A DNA stretch of 47,301 bases from Candidatus Firestoneibacteriota bacterium (GCA_903928075.1 CAIYPD010000114.1:1-47301), one strand, 5' to 3'; shown: positions 24,176 through 31,975, counted from the stretch's first letter. Numbers and translations: made by a program. The notes: a model not told the origin generated them from the letters alone.

Positions 24176-24784
24176 ATGGAACTGAAGAGCGAATACGAAT
24201 TACCCCGCTGGGCCCCGCGGCTGACAAAAGAGCAGATTAGGAAGTTATATACCGCTTGCGGCAAGGGTATTTTGGATGCAGAGCTTATTGATGATGCCGG
24301 CTTCTCTCTTTATGCCAGATGTGAAAGCATGCTTGAAGTTGATAAAGCGGTTTTTGGCAAGCCCATCTGTCCCAAATGTGAAACCGCGGTAGAAAAGAAA
24401 GGTGCAGAGCCGTCAATGCTTATCTGTCCGGTTTGCGCCTGGAAATGCCCGGAGAAAATATATCATAAAACATACAAACACAAAAATCTTTCCCCGGGCG
24501 GTATGAAGGGTTTTATTACCGTCTTTGTCGGGAAGTTCAAAAAAACACATTCGCATGCCGAACGCCTGGTACTTATAGATACGCTGATACATCAATTCCA
24601 TTGGGCCTCCGGCAGCGGCCGGCCTGCCGCCGTCAATTTCATTGAAGGCACAATGAAAGATATAATGCCGTTTTTAGATAGTTTAAGTTACGGGGATAAG
24701 ATACCCGCGGATATTAAACAAAAGCGCGCGGAGTGGCGAAAATTGTGGCAGAATAATCCCTGGTCCCGGGGCAGGGGGCAGTAG
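24176..24784 (+). CDS. conserved zinc-ribbon protein of unknown function
   Basis: 202 aa beginning MELKSEYELPRWAPRLTKEQ, with a treble-clef/zinc-ribbon made of CPKC and CPVC (PICPKCETAV...MLICPVCAWKC) near residues 64-84, then YHKTYKHKNL and a helical C-terminal part (LIDTLIHQFHWASG, GRPAAVNFIEGTMKDI, FLDSLSYGDK). I know this arrangement as a conserved uncharacterised family; it is not an HNH nuclease. Directly downstream of the folded RNA but probably unrelated to it. A CAGGGG/CCCCTG hairpin overlaps its stop (24772-24790). Confidence 0.7.
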   Translation: MELKSEYELPRWAPRLTKEQIRKLYTACGKGILDAELIDDAGFSLYARCESMLEVDKAVFGKPICPKCETAVEKKGAEPSMLICPVCAWKCPEKIYHKTYKHKNLSPGGMKGFITVFVGKFKKTHSHAERLVLIDTLIHQFHWASGSGRPAAVNFIEGTMKDIMPFLDSLSYGDKIPADIKQKRAEWRKLWQNNPWSRGRGQ

Positions 24785-24864
24785 CCCCTGAAACAAGTAT
24801 ATACCCGTGACTTTAAGCGTGTAATGCCTGTTTGAAAAAAATTCCGGAAATAGGAGCGTAAATA

Positions 24865-25893
24865 ATGCGTAAGTTCTATAAAATTCCTGTGGTGTTTCTT
24901 GTTTGTTGTGGTCTTATTTTTGCTGCAGACACAAAACCGGAAGATAAAAACAGCCTAGAGAAACAGTTCCCGACTAATATCGAAGATCTGGGGCTTTCCG
25001 ACAGTCCTGTTGTCAAAGAGACGACGAAAGAAGAAAAAAAACAGAAAGAAACTAACCAGAGCAATAGTCAAAATGACAAATCCGGGGCGATCTATGTCGG
25101 CGGGTATTCGGTAGACCACGAGTGGAATATTGTGACCGAGGAATGCCTGAAGATCTTAAGCACCAAAAAAATATTATACGGCAGCAGATCATGGGGGCTT
25201 GTTATCGGAAAGTATGTCGCAAGCAAAAAAGTTATAAACTGGGAGAAAGCGGCCAACAAAGTGAGCGCCAAGGATATGGTTCTGACTGCGGATGCTTTCA
25301 AAGACCCGAAAATAATTAACTTTGGCTTCGACATGGAGCCGAAAAGATGGATGTATTTTGACGAGTTTTTAAGGAAAGAACCCTGGAATTTCGGAAAAAA
25401 AATTGACGGAGCTCTGCAAACGCTCTATTATGGCGGAGATAGGGCAGATATGGCCGATTCCTATTTCCCGGTTCTTGACGCGCTGGTCAAAGATTTCCCG
25501 AATGTCAAATTTGCCATTGCTACGCATGATATCGGCGCGGACGGTACGGACCTGCGGGGAAAAGTAGTAAAAGAGGAGAGTGAATGGAATATTCGCGGAG
25601 GAGATTACAGCGAAAGGGTTATTAAAACCTACTACGGAAAACTGCCGATATTTGATATGCGGGATATTGTTTCTAGCAGGGCGGACGGAACGGTCTCTTC
25701 ATTTCAATATAAGGGAAAAACCTACAGAAAGTTATGCCGGGAATATAATTCAAATAATGACCTGATACACCCGAATAGCCCGGAGGCGCAGGCGAGAATC
25801 GGAAAAGGCTTCTTAATTCTTCTAACAAAAATGTATTGCGGCGATAAAATACCAAAAAATCTCAACACACCCAAACCCGAGATATTAAAGTAA
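24865..25893 (+). CDS. secreted protein, possibly SGNH-hydrolase-like
   Basis: 342 aa with signal peptide (VVFLVCCGLIFAADT), then a 55-residue low-complexity Lys/Glu/Asn/Ser linker, then a globular domain from about residue 75 (IYVGGYSVDHEWNIVTEECL...). The C-terminal SNNDLIHPNSPEAQARIGKGFL recalls the Asp-x-x-His end block of SGNH/GDSL hydrolases, and FAIATHDIGADG may be another block. The usual N-terminal Ser block is not clear (GYSVDHEW may stand in), so catalytic function is uncertain. ATG 24865 with AGGAGCG upstream. Confidence 0.5.
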   Translation: MRKFYKIPVVFLVCCGLIFAADTKPEDKNSLEKQFPTNIEDLGLSDSPVVKETTKEEKKQKETNQSNSQNDKSGAIYVGGYSVDHEWNIVTEECLKILSTKKILYGSRSWGLVIGKYVASKKVINWEKAANKVSAKDMVLTADAFKDPKIINFGFDMEPKRWMYFDEFLRKEPWNFGKKIDGALQTLYYGGDRADMADSYFPVLDALVKDFPNVKFAIATHDIGADGTDLRGKVVKEESEWNIRGGDYSERVIKTYYGKLPIFDMRDIVSSRADGTVSSFQYKGKTYRKLCREYNSNNDLIHPNSPEAQARIGKGFLILLTKMYCGDKIPKNLNTPKPEILK

Positions 25894-25974
25894 GAAAAGA
25901 ACGGTACCGGTTGTCGAAGCCAAAAGCGTAGAAGGACTGGCGGTTTACTGCATTTTCCTGTTGGAGAGAAAAAG

Positions 25975-26862
25975 ATGAAAAGAATATTACTGTTTTTGTG
26001 CTTCGGGTTCTGTATTTCCTCGCTTGCGGCGGGAGAAGAAATAAAAACAGAAAATATTGAAAAAAGTATGGCCTCACCGGAGAAGTTAGAGTACGGGGGT
26101 TATAAAATTGAGCGCGTCTGTAAAATGAATAGGTTTGTAACCTGCAATTATACGGTCAGTAAAGACGGGAAAAAACTTGTCACTTTTCCGGCAGAGCTTG
26201 CCGGGCAGGAAACCGGGGCAATGTTTGGCGAAGGCAAAATAGAGCACACTGATTTTTTAAAGACAGGTCTTTTAAAACTTACAGGAACTCCTTTGGAGAC
26301 AAAGGACTTGGCCTTCAAAGGCTTTGAGCCGGAGCTGGTCTTGATGACTTTTTCCGGCGGGGCGCACTGCTGCTGGGATTATAAAATATATTCTCTCTTT
26401 CCGGAGTTCAAAGAAATATTTGCGGTTGAAAAATGGGCTACCGGCTATGGTATTGCTATCGCCGACCTTGATAAGGACGGTGCTCAGGAACTAATACAGA
26501 CCTCCCTTGTCTATGATTATGGTTTTGACCGTCCCCATGTGGATTCCGCTTTTCCTTTAGTTGTCTTTAAATACAATGCAAAGTTTAAACAATATTTGCC
26601 CGCGAACAGAGAGTTTACAGAATACCTTCTGCAAGAGCTTAAAAAAATACCGTTGACTCCGGTCGATAATGAAAAAGACCCCGCTTATTCTCCCTTGATA
26701 ATGAATGTTATTACCTTGCTCTACCTGGGCCGGGATAGTGAAGCCTGGGAGAAGTTTGATAAGTACTTTAAACTAAAAAATAAAGAGGCATTAAGGAAAG
26801 AAATCCTCCGGATCATCTCAAAAGATCCTGCTTACATCTTTTTATCCTCATCAAAAAAATAA
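25975..26862 (+). CDS. secreted hypothetical protein with an FG-GAP/VCBS-like segment
   Basis: 295 aa; signal peptide ILLFLCFGFCISSLAAG. A central segment GGAHCCWDYKIYSLFPEFKEI leads into IAIADLDKDGAQELIQ, which resembles the calcium-binding loop of FG-GAP/VCBS repeats. The C-terminal 80 residues are helical (LLYLGRDSEAWEKFDKYFKLKN). Adjacent Cys-Cys in AHCCWD is notable. SD TTGGAGAG precedes ATG 25975. No known function. Confidence 0.5.
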   Translation: MKRILLFLCFGFCISSLAAGEEIKTENIEKSMASPEKLEYGGYKIERVCKMNRFVTCNYTVSKDGKKLVTFPAELAGQETGAMFGEGKIEHTDFLKTGLLKLTGTPLETKDLAFKGFEPELVLMTFSGGAHCCWDYKIYSLFPEFKEIFAVEKWATGYGIAIADLDKDGAQELIQTSLVYDYGFDRPHVDSAFPLVVFKYNAKFKQYLPANREFTEYLLQELKKIPLTPVDNEKDPAYSPLIMNVITLLYLGRDSEAWEKFDKYFKLKNKEALRKEILRIISKDPAYIFLSSSKK

Positions 26863-26868
26863 GGGTAG

Positions 26869-26918
26869 AAGTCATTTTTGTCCACCACTGCCGATGGGCT
26901 TAAAAGTCATTTTTGTCC
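26869..26918. repeat. 15-bp direct repeat pair at the truncation junction
   Basis: AAGTCATTTTTGTCC occurs at 26869-26883 and again at 26904-26918, 35 bp apart start to start. The second copy lies at the beginning of the truncated permease frame. Confidence 0.8.
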
Positions 26919-27154
26919 TTTCTCTTGTAAAACTAATAGATGATTTTTTTGTGAACCCCGTTGTATTCGGCAAATCAGTCGAGCTTCACCCTGTCGTAGT
27001 ATTGATTTGCATACTGGTTGGGAGCATGATGATGGGTGTTTTTGGTATGTTAATAGCGGTTCCGCTGTTTTGCGCTTTAAAAGCCACTTTTAAAGTTTTG
27101 CACGACGGAATAATAGGATATAGCTCTCCTGAACCGTCAGTAAAATATTTTTGA
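26894..27154 (+). pseudogene. C-terminal fragment of an AI-2E/PerM family transporter
   Basis: The translation contains VKLIDDFFVNPVVFGKSVELHP and VGSMMMGVFGMLIAVPLFCALK, the hallmark last two helices of AI-2E-family permeases (normally about 350 aa). Only about 85 residues remain. The first codons include a copy of AAGTCATTTTTGTCC (26904-26918) whose twin lies at 26869-26883 in the preceding spacer. No SD is seen. Best read as a 5'-truncated relic created at a repeat junction. Confidence 0.75.
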
Positions 27155-27331
27155 TTATAGCAACGAAGACCGAAAGAGGGAACTCTTTTGACTTGACTGT
27201 CACTTTCATAGATGTCTCTCTATCGTCCCTATCCTATTATGGCCCACAATGGTTTATGTGTTGACAAATATCAGTTGATATGCTATTTTCTATTGTACAG
27301 CATACATTAAATCTTATGAAAGGAGAAAACA
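27155..27331 (+). promoter_or_regulatory. spacer with the pilin promoter
   Basis: TTGACA at 27261-27266, 17-bp spacer, TATTTT at 27284-27289; the pilin ATG follows at 27332 with an AAAGGAG SD. Earlier in the spacer gactgtcacttt (about 27196) echoes the REP-like word at 20425-20435. Nothing else is recognised. Confidence 0.6.
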
Positions 27332-27751
27332 ATGTTCAACAAGGACAAAGGTTTCACGCTCATTGAGCTGATGATAGTTGTCGCTATCATCGGAATTCTG
27401 GCAGCTATAGCGATACCCAAATTCGCTCAGATGCTGGAAAAATCAAGAGAAGGTGCTACAAAGGGTAATTTGGGAGCTATGCGTTCAGCAGTAACTATTT
27501 ATTACTCGGAAAAAGAAGGTACCTGGCCGGGTGATTTGACAACATCTTTCACAAGCTATTTGTATCCGATTCCGCCTGCAAAAGCGACTCCGCTTGGTAA
27601 CTCAAATGCAATTTCTGCTGAATCCACTGTACCTGCAACCGTTGGTACTGGTTGGGCTTATGTAACAGATACAACATCTATATTTGCAGGCAATGTGTTT
27701 TGCCACAGCACAGCAACTGATACAAAAGGGAGTTCATTTACAACATACTAA
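27332..27751 (+). CDS. type IV pilin / type II secretion pseudopilin-like protein
   Basis: 139 aa with a class III prepilin leader MFNKDKG|FTLIELMIVVAIIGILAA, cleaved before Phe with the conserved Glu5, then a hydrophobic assembly helix. The globular part is short and Thr/Ser/Ala-rich (WPGDLTTSFTSYLYP, STVPATVGTGWAYVTD), resembling GspG-like or minor pilins. The assembly machinery (PilB/PilC/PilQ or GspE/F) is not in the window. Own promoter and terminator indicate a stand-alone, probably highly expressed structural gene. Confidence 0.85.
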   Translation: MFNKDKGFTLIELMIVVAIIGILAAIAIPKFAQMLEKSREGATKGNLGAMRSAVTIYYSEKEGTWPGDLTTSFTSYLYPIPPAKATPLGNSNAISAESTVPATVGTGWAYVTDTTSIFAGNVFCHSTATDTKGSSFTTY

Positions 27752-27761
27752 TGATTTACCA

Positions 27762-27818
27762 AATTCCTCCCGCGATGCCACAAAACTTTGCGGGAGGAAT
27801 TACTACTCTAATATCTTT
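27762..27818 (+). terminator. terminator after the pilin gene
   Basis: AATTCCTCCCGC (27762-27773) pairs perfectly with GCGGGAGGAATT (27790-27801), followed by a broken T-rich stretch (actactctaatatctttt). Confidence 0.7.
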
Positions 27819-27866
27819 TCTTAAAAATTACCCTACACGCAAATCTTGCTTTTTATTATCATTTAT

Positions 27867-27882
27867 AAGAGGGACAGCGCCC
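27867..27882 (+). repeat. left inverted repeat of the REP-associated transposase element
   Basis: AAGAGGGACAGCGCCC is the exact reverse complement of 28611-28626 downstream of the transposase gene, and of the second copy at 28640-28655. Confidence 0.85.
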
Positions 27883-27887
27883 AATTA

Positions 27888-27916
27888 TTGACAATACGGC
27901 AGTGTTATGATAGAAT
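27888..27916 (+). promoter_or_regulatory. promoter of the REP-associated transposase
   Basis: TTGACA at 27888-27893, 17-bp spacer, TAGAAT at 27911-27916, only five bases before the ATG at 27922. Transcription would begin at or beside the start codon, implying a leaderless message, or else use of the in-frame ATG at 27955. Confidence 0.65.
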
Positions 27917-27921
27917 AAAAC

Positions 27922-28611
27922 ATGCCAAGAATAGCTAGAATAACAGAATTGGGAATGCCGCACCATATAACACAACGCGGGAACTATAGACAGCGGGTTT
28001 TTGAAAAGAATGAAGATTTTGAGAAGTATGTCGAATTAGTTAATGAATGTAGCGGAAAGTTTGGTTTAAAGATCCTTGCCTATTGCCTGATGAATAACCA
28101 TGTTCACTTTGTAGCCATTCCAACGGAAAAAGAAGCGCTTGCCAAAACATTTAATACTACGCATATGAGATATGCGCAATATTGCAACAAGAAAAAGAAA
28201 GTATGCGGGCATCTATGGCAGGGGAGGTTCTTTTCAAGTATATTAGATGAACAGTATTTGCTTGAAGCTGTGCGTTATGTGGAAAGAAACCCGGTAAGAG
28301 CAAAAATGGTAAAAAAAGCATGGGAATGGAGATGGTCTAGCGCAGGAGTGCATGTAGGAAAAAAAGAGTCAGATATTAATTTGTCACAGAATGCTTTTTT
28401 AAAAGAAGTAATTAAAGATAATTGGAAACAATACATTTCTCAAAAAGACGATGAAAAGTATACCGAAGAGTTAAGAAGACTGACAAGAATAGGCAGGCCT
28501 TTTGCAGGGGAAAAGCTGCTAGACAAACTTGAAGAAAAGCTTAAAATAAAAATACGACCAAATCCAAAAGGCCGTCCAAAACAAAAGAGAGTCGATAATG
28601 ACATTAAATAG
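27922..28611 (+). CDS. REP-associated tyrosine transposase (Y1/IS200-like, RAYT)
   Basis: 229 aa. Opening PHHITQRGNYRQRVF, then YCLMNNHVHF, the His-x-His metal motif of HUH enzymes, HLWQGRFFSS, and AVRYVERNPVRAKMV with the Tyr nucleophile region, followed by WEWRWSSAGVHVG. These single-domain enzymes cut and rejoin single-stranded REP-like hairpins. The C-terminal Lys/Arg-rich tail extends to the stop, which overlaps the right repeat. Flanking perfect inverted repeats make this a self-contained element. Confidence 0.92.
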   Translation: MPRIARITELGMPHHITQRGNYRQRVFEKNEDFEKYVELVNECSGKFGLKILAYCLMNNHVHFVAIPTEKEALAKTFNTTHMRYAQYCNKKKKVCGHLWQGRFFSSILDEQYLLEAVRYVERNPVRAKMVKKAWEWRWSSAGVHVGKKESDINLSQNAFLKEVIKDNWKQYISQKDDEKYTEELRRLTRIGRPFAGEKLLDKLEEKLKIKIRPNPKGRPKQKRVDNDIK

Positions 28612-28657
28612 GGCGCTGTCCCTCTTGCTTTTGTAAATAGGGCGCTGTCCCTCTTGC
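28606..28657 (+). repeat. doubled right repeat of the transposase element
   Basis: A 23-bp unit beginning AAATAGGGCGCTGTCCC and ending CTCTTGC occurs twice (28606-28628 and 28635-28657) with a 6-bp gap, followed by a partial third (gggccctcttgc). The first copy contains the transposase stop codon. Confidence 0.85.
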
Positions 28658-28682
28658 GGGCCCTCTTGCTGAGGAGAATGTA

Positions 28683-29879
28683 ATGAAAATAATGCTGAAT
28701 ATTTTGAGAAGCGAATCTTTTTTTCAGAAAATATTATTTATATTGGTTTTTCCTGTTATTATTTGTGCTACTTCAATAGAGGATTTTACAAAAATAATAG
28801 AGGGGAATCTAAAAGATGCAGAGGCGTATAAAAATCGTGGTCTTGCATATTATACTGAAGGAAACTATGACAAGGCTATAGCAGATTACACGAAAGCAAT
28901 AGAACTGAATCCAAAATATGCAGTGACATATGACCGTCGCGGTAATGCATATTCTAAACAAGGAAACTATGACAAGGCTATGGCCGATTACACAAAAGCA
29001 ATAGGACTGGATCCAAAATATGCAGTTGCATATCACAATCGAGGTTTTGCATACAGTCTTCAAAGAAACTATGACAAGGCTATAACCGATTACACAAAAG
29101 CAATAGTACTGGACCCAAAATATGCAGTGGCATATGACCATCGCGGTAATGCATATAGTCTCCAAAGAAACTATGACAAGGCTATGGCCGATTACACAAA
29201 AGCAATAGAACTGGATCCAAAATATGCAGTTGCATATCACAATCGAGCTTTTGCATATTCTAAACAAGGAAACTATAACAAGGCTATGGCCGATTACATA
29301 AAAGCGAAAGAATATACTTTACCAAGTAAATCCGGACCGGATATTAATTTAGCGAATTCAAATAAAAAAGAAAGTCAAAAAAAGGAAGAGACAAATAACA
29401 TATTAAATAGCTCTAAGCTAAAAGCTATTTCAGATGAAAAAAAAGATTTTAATCCAAATGAAAATAAATCTACCGGTTTGAATATTGCAAACCAAGGTTT
29501 GTCGGATTCTTTTAGAACTTTTCTTTTTAAAACTGGAAAATTTAAGGTTGTTGATAGGACGCAAATGGAAGAAATAATGAAAGAACAGAAATTTCAACTT
29601 ACCGGATGCACTGAAACAGAATGTGCTGTTGAAATAGGGAAAATACTCAATGCAAAATATATGTTAACCGGCAGCATCTCTAAAATTAGCAATGAATACA
29701 TAATAAACATAAAAATTGCCAGTGTAGAGACAGCACAAATAAAGTTAGCAGAGATTGAAAAATGCAAGGAAAGTGATTTATTATCTGCGTTAAAAATAAT
29801 TGCATCCAGAATAGCGTCGAATGAGAAATTTCAACAGGCTACAACTATGGAAACAATTGCTGTGCTTGATTTAAAATAA
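28683..29879 (+). CDS. TPR-repeat protein with CsgG/LpoB-like C-terminal domain
   Basis: 398 aa. Signal-like hydrophobic head (ILFILVFPVIICATS), then about six TPR motifs. Five units start at 28860, 28962, 29064, 29166 and 29268 with a 102-bp period, and their DNA is nearly identical. A Lys/Asn-rich linker leads to SFRTFLFKTGKFKVVDRTQM, EIMKEQKFQLTGCTETECA and LNAKYMLTGSISKI, the core of CsgG/LpoB-like lipoprotein domains. It ends in TMETIAVLDLK, which is how such domains normally begin, so a second domain seems to be cut off. Probably an envelope protein. SD GAGGAG before ATG 28683. Confidence 0.8.
   Translation: MKIMLNILRSESFFQKILFILVFPVIICATSIEDFTKIIEGNLKDAEAYKNRGLAYYTEGNYDKAIADYTKAIELNPKYAVTYDRRGNAYSKQGNYDKAMADYTKAIGLDPKYAVAYHNRGFAYSLQRNYDKAITDYTKAIVLDPKYAVAYDHRGNAYSLQRNYDKAMADYTKAIELDPKYAVAYHNRAFAYSKQGNYNKAMADYIKAKEYTLPSKSGPDINLANSNKKESQKKEETNNILNSSKLKAISDEKKDFNPNENKSTGLNIANQGLSDSFRTFLFKTGKFKVVDRTQMEEIMKEQKFQLTGCTETECAVEIGKILNAKYMLTGSISKISNEYIINIKIASVETAQIKLAEIEKCKESDLLSALKIIASRIASNEKFQQATTMETIAVLDLK
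28860..29298 (+). repeat. 102-bp tandem repeats inside the TPR region
   Basis: Units opening with ggaaactatgacaaggct recur every 102 bp (34 codons), the last with one change (aactataac). Near-identity at the DNA level, including silent positions, points to recent expansion or gene-conversion-like homogenisation. Confidence 0.9.
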
Positions 29880-30161
29880 AAGTATTTAATTTAAACTGAC
29901 ATGGCACAAAAAATTGTATTGTATCCAATATAGTCATAACCAAAACCAGGATGTCATCCTTTTTAGGTGCTTAAAAAAAAGAATTTTATCTTGCATTTAA
30001 TATTTTTCTGAATCTAGCAAGGCTTTTTAAAAACATAATTTCATAATCTATTTAAATCAGCACTCTAGTTTGCCACAAATCTGCCACAAAAGAAGTTTGT
30101 GAAAAACGCTCAAAAATTAAACTTGATAAAACCCTTTATGGGTGCTCCAATATTTTTAGCT
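29880..30161. other. AT-rich spacer before the decayed tRNA locus
   Basis: No frame with an SD, no strong hairpin and no repeat was found up to 30119. From 30120 the sequence is a diverged copy of the tRNA-Gly upstream region: TTGATA at 30123-30128 and, 17 bp on, TCCAAT where the intact copy has TACGAT. Confidence 0.5.
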
Positions 30162-30221
30162 GCGGGCGTAACTCTTGCTTAAGCAAGCAAAAGCGCCAGC
30201 GGTAGAATGCCACCTTCCCAA
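30162..30221 (+). pseudogene. decayed tRNA-Gly copy
   Basis: gcgggcgtaa (30162-30171) equals the first ten bases of the intact tRNA-Gly at 31879. After about 25 foreign bases containing a cttgct/aagcaag hairpin, cagcggtagaatgcc and accttcccaa (30197-30221) match its D-arm and anticodon arm with one change. The 3' half is absent. A non-functional partial duplicate. Confidence 0.75.
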
Positions 30222-30518
30222 AGCATATAGAACGATAGCTGTCCCGCTGAAGCAAAAGCGTAGTAGGATATCCGTTCTCCTTGTATCTAAATGTTTTTCT
30301 GAATGCAAAAGGGTTTTTCTCGAAATCATGATTCTATTATTTGCCGTATTCGCTCATATGGCAGGCAAGAAATTGGCAAGAAAAGTTATTTTCAAAGGTA
30401 CTTATTCCGCCTGCAAAAGACGACTAATATTATGATAATAACAAATGAAAATATAGATATTTATACTTTCAGTTTGACATTTAAGTGCAAATATGATATT
30501 TTATACTCTCAGATAACC
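30222..30518 (+). promoter_or_regulatory. spacer and promoter of the Fic gene
   Basis: TTGACA at 30474-30479, 17-bp spacer, TATTTT at 30497-30502, the same hexamers as the pilin promoter. It lies inside the open frame that extends upstream of the Fic start and so rules out the longer protein. agcaaaagcg occurs at about 30186 and 30249. Nothing else is recognised. Confidence 0.55.
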
Positions 30519-31646
30519 ATGGAAAACTTTATAGCAGGGACATATAAGCAGCAATATCAATATAAGAGTTTTAGCCCATCTTTTATCAATAAGCCATTTG
30601 AGTGGAAAGATAAAAAGATTAATATTTTATTGGAAGAAGCTGTAAGATTTTTGGGTGAGTTAAATGCTTATTCAATGCTTGTTCCCGATGTAGATTATTT
30701 TATTCAAATGCATGTTACAAAAGAAGCAACTACATCAAGCCGTATTGAAGGTACGAAAACAGAACTTGATGAAGCTTTATTGTTAAAAAAGGAAATTAGC
30801 CCGGAAAGACAGGATGATTGGCAGGAAGTTAACAACTATGTTAAGGCGATAAATTATGCTATATCGGAATTAAAAAATTTGCCTATTTCTATAAGACTAA
30901 TAAAACAAACCCATAAAGTGCTATTATCAGGATCAAGGGGTGAACATAAAAATCCAGGAGAAATACGCACCAGTCAGAATTGGATAGGTGGATCAAATTT
31001 GCAGGATGCTTTTTTCATTCCGCCGCATCAAAATGAGTTACCCGAACTTTTATCGGATTTGGAAAAATATTGGCATAATGAAGATTTTAATATACCTTTT
31101 TTAATAAAAGTTGCTATGAGTCATTATCAGTTTGAAACAATCCATCCTTTTTGTGATGGTAACGGAAGAATAGGCAGACTGATAATAACATTGCATTTGG
31201 TTGAACAAGGGGTTTTGCAAAAGCCAACTTTATATTTATCTGACTATTTTGCTCGCAATAAAGGGTCTTATTATGATGCTTTGACATTAGTCAGGGCATC
31301 AAATAATATTGACCACTGGGTTAAGTTTTTCCTTTCCGGTGTTATAGAAACGTCCAAGAAAAGTAAGGTCACATTAGAAAAAATAATCAATATCAGGCAG
31401 AAGTATGAACAAAATTTTGTAGAGTTGGGCAGGCGGGCAAAACTTGGACAAGCATTGGTGTATAAAATGTTTTCACATCCCATTACAAATACACATCGGA
31501 TTTCAAAAGACTTAGGCGTTTCTTTTGTAACGGCTACTCGATTGATAAAAGATTTAGAATCCGTCGGAATATTGAAAGAAATAACGGGATTTGCCCGTAA
31601 CAGATCCTTTGAGCTGCATGAATATTTAAATTTGTTCAGGAAATGA
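30519..31646 (+). CDS. Fic domain protein (class II, N-terminal inhibitory helix) with winged-helix tail
   Basis: Fic enzymes transfer AMP or other nucleotides to target proteins. The active motif [12 protein letters not shown] starts at H209 and is complete. The N-terminal inhibitory motif SSRIEG (S73-G78) supplies the Glu that blocks ATP, marking class II autoinhibition. The C-terminal 80 residues form a helix-turn-helix ([31 protein letters not shown]). ATG 30519 is preferred because a promoter lies just upstream; no SD is visible and the leader would be about 10 nt. 375 aa. Sits between two copies of a tRNA-Gly locus, a sign of transfer. Confidence 0.9.
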   Translation: MENFIAGTYKQQYQYKSFSPSFINKPFEWKDKKINILLEEAVRFLGELNAYSMLVPDVDYFIQMHVTKEATTSSRIEGTKTELDEALLLKKEISPERQDDWQEVNNYVKAINYAISELKNLPISIRLIKQTHKVLLSGSRGEHKNPGEIRTSQNWIGGSNLQDAFFIPPHQNELPELLSDLEKYWHNEDFNIPFLIKVAMSHYQFETIHPFCDGNGRIGRLIITLHLVEQGVLQKPTLYLSDYFARNKGSYYDALTLVRASNNIDHWVKFFLSGVIETSKKSKVTLEKIINIRQKYEQNFVELGRRAKLGQALVYKMFSHPITNTHRISKDLGVSFVTATRLIKDLESVGILKEITGFARNRSFELHEYLNLFRK

Positions 31647-31780
31647 TAGATTAATTTAAGAAAATATTTCAACAAGTTCAGAAAAGTGTTAAGGCACAGG
31701 ATATATCTTAAGACGCCAATAATGTCGCAAATTTAACACGGTATTTGCTCCTAAAATCTGAAGAATTTATTACAATTTTG
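31647..31780. other. spacer without recognisable content
   Basis: AT-rich, no SD-preceded frame and no strong hairpin before the tRNA promoter. Confidence 0.5.
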
Positions 31781-31783
31781 AAC

Positions 31784-31812
31784 TTGATAAAACTCTTTAT
31801 GGATGCTACGAT
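31784..31812 (+). promoter_or_regulatory. promoter of tRNA-Gly
   Basis: TTGATA at 31784-31789, 17-bp spacer, TACGAT at 31807-31812. Confidence 0.6.
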
Positions 31813-31820
31813 ATATTAAC

Positions 31821-31858
31821 GCGGGCGTAGTGGTGACCCAAAGGTCACGAATTACGCC
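31821..31858 (+). other. hairpin in the tRNA-Gly leader that mimics the acceptor stem
   Basis: gcgggcgta (31821-31829) repeats the tRNA 5' end. GGCGTA...TACGCC encloses GTGACC-caaa-GGTCAC, forming a long hairpin 20 bp before the tRNA. It may be a second partial duplicate of the tRNA start or a processing signal. Confidence 0.5.
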
Positions 31859-31878
31859 TTCTAAATGTTAATGCCTGA

Positions 31879-31953
31879 GCGGGCGTAATTCAGTGGTAGA
31901 ATGCCACCTTCCCAAGGTGGACGTCGAGGGTTCAAGTCCCTTCGCCCGCTCCA
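31879..31953 (+). tRNA. tRNA-Gly (anticodon CCC)
   Basis: Acceptor stem GCGGGCG/CGCCCGC, D-arm ATTCAGTGGTAGAAT, anticodon stem CCACC/GGTGG with loop TTCCCAA (anticodon CCC), T-arm GAGGG-TTCAAGT-CCCTT, discriminator T and encoded CCA at 31951-31953. All stems pair. It reads GGG codons. Confidence 0.95.
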
Positions 31954-31975
31954 TAATTTTGCACCTGCAAAATTA
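31954..31975 (+). terminator. hairpin immediately after the tRNA CCA
   Basis: TAATTTTGC (31954-31962), loop acct, GCAAAATTA (31967-31975): a perfect 9-bp stem starting at the base after CCA. No T tract follows, so it may serve in 3' processing or rho-independent-like pausing. Confidence 0.45.

Noticed and set aside
24176-24784. IscB-like HNH nuclease partner for the folded RNA
   Set aside because: The CPxC pairs are a zinc ribbon without HNH or RuvC motifs.
28809-29267. 152-codon minus-strand frame with repeated VICNCIFWIQ-type units
   Set aside because: It is the mirror of the 102-bp TPR repeats; its periodicity comes from the + strand gene and it has no SD.
28860-29298. Regular repeats that might suggest a CRISPR array
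   Set aside because: The 102-bp units have no spacers and are in frame within a TPR protein. No cas genes are present.
30303-30518. N-terminal extension of the Fic protein
   Set aside because: A consensus promoter (30474-30502) lies inside it and family similarity begins at the ATG at 30519.
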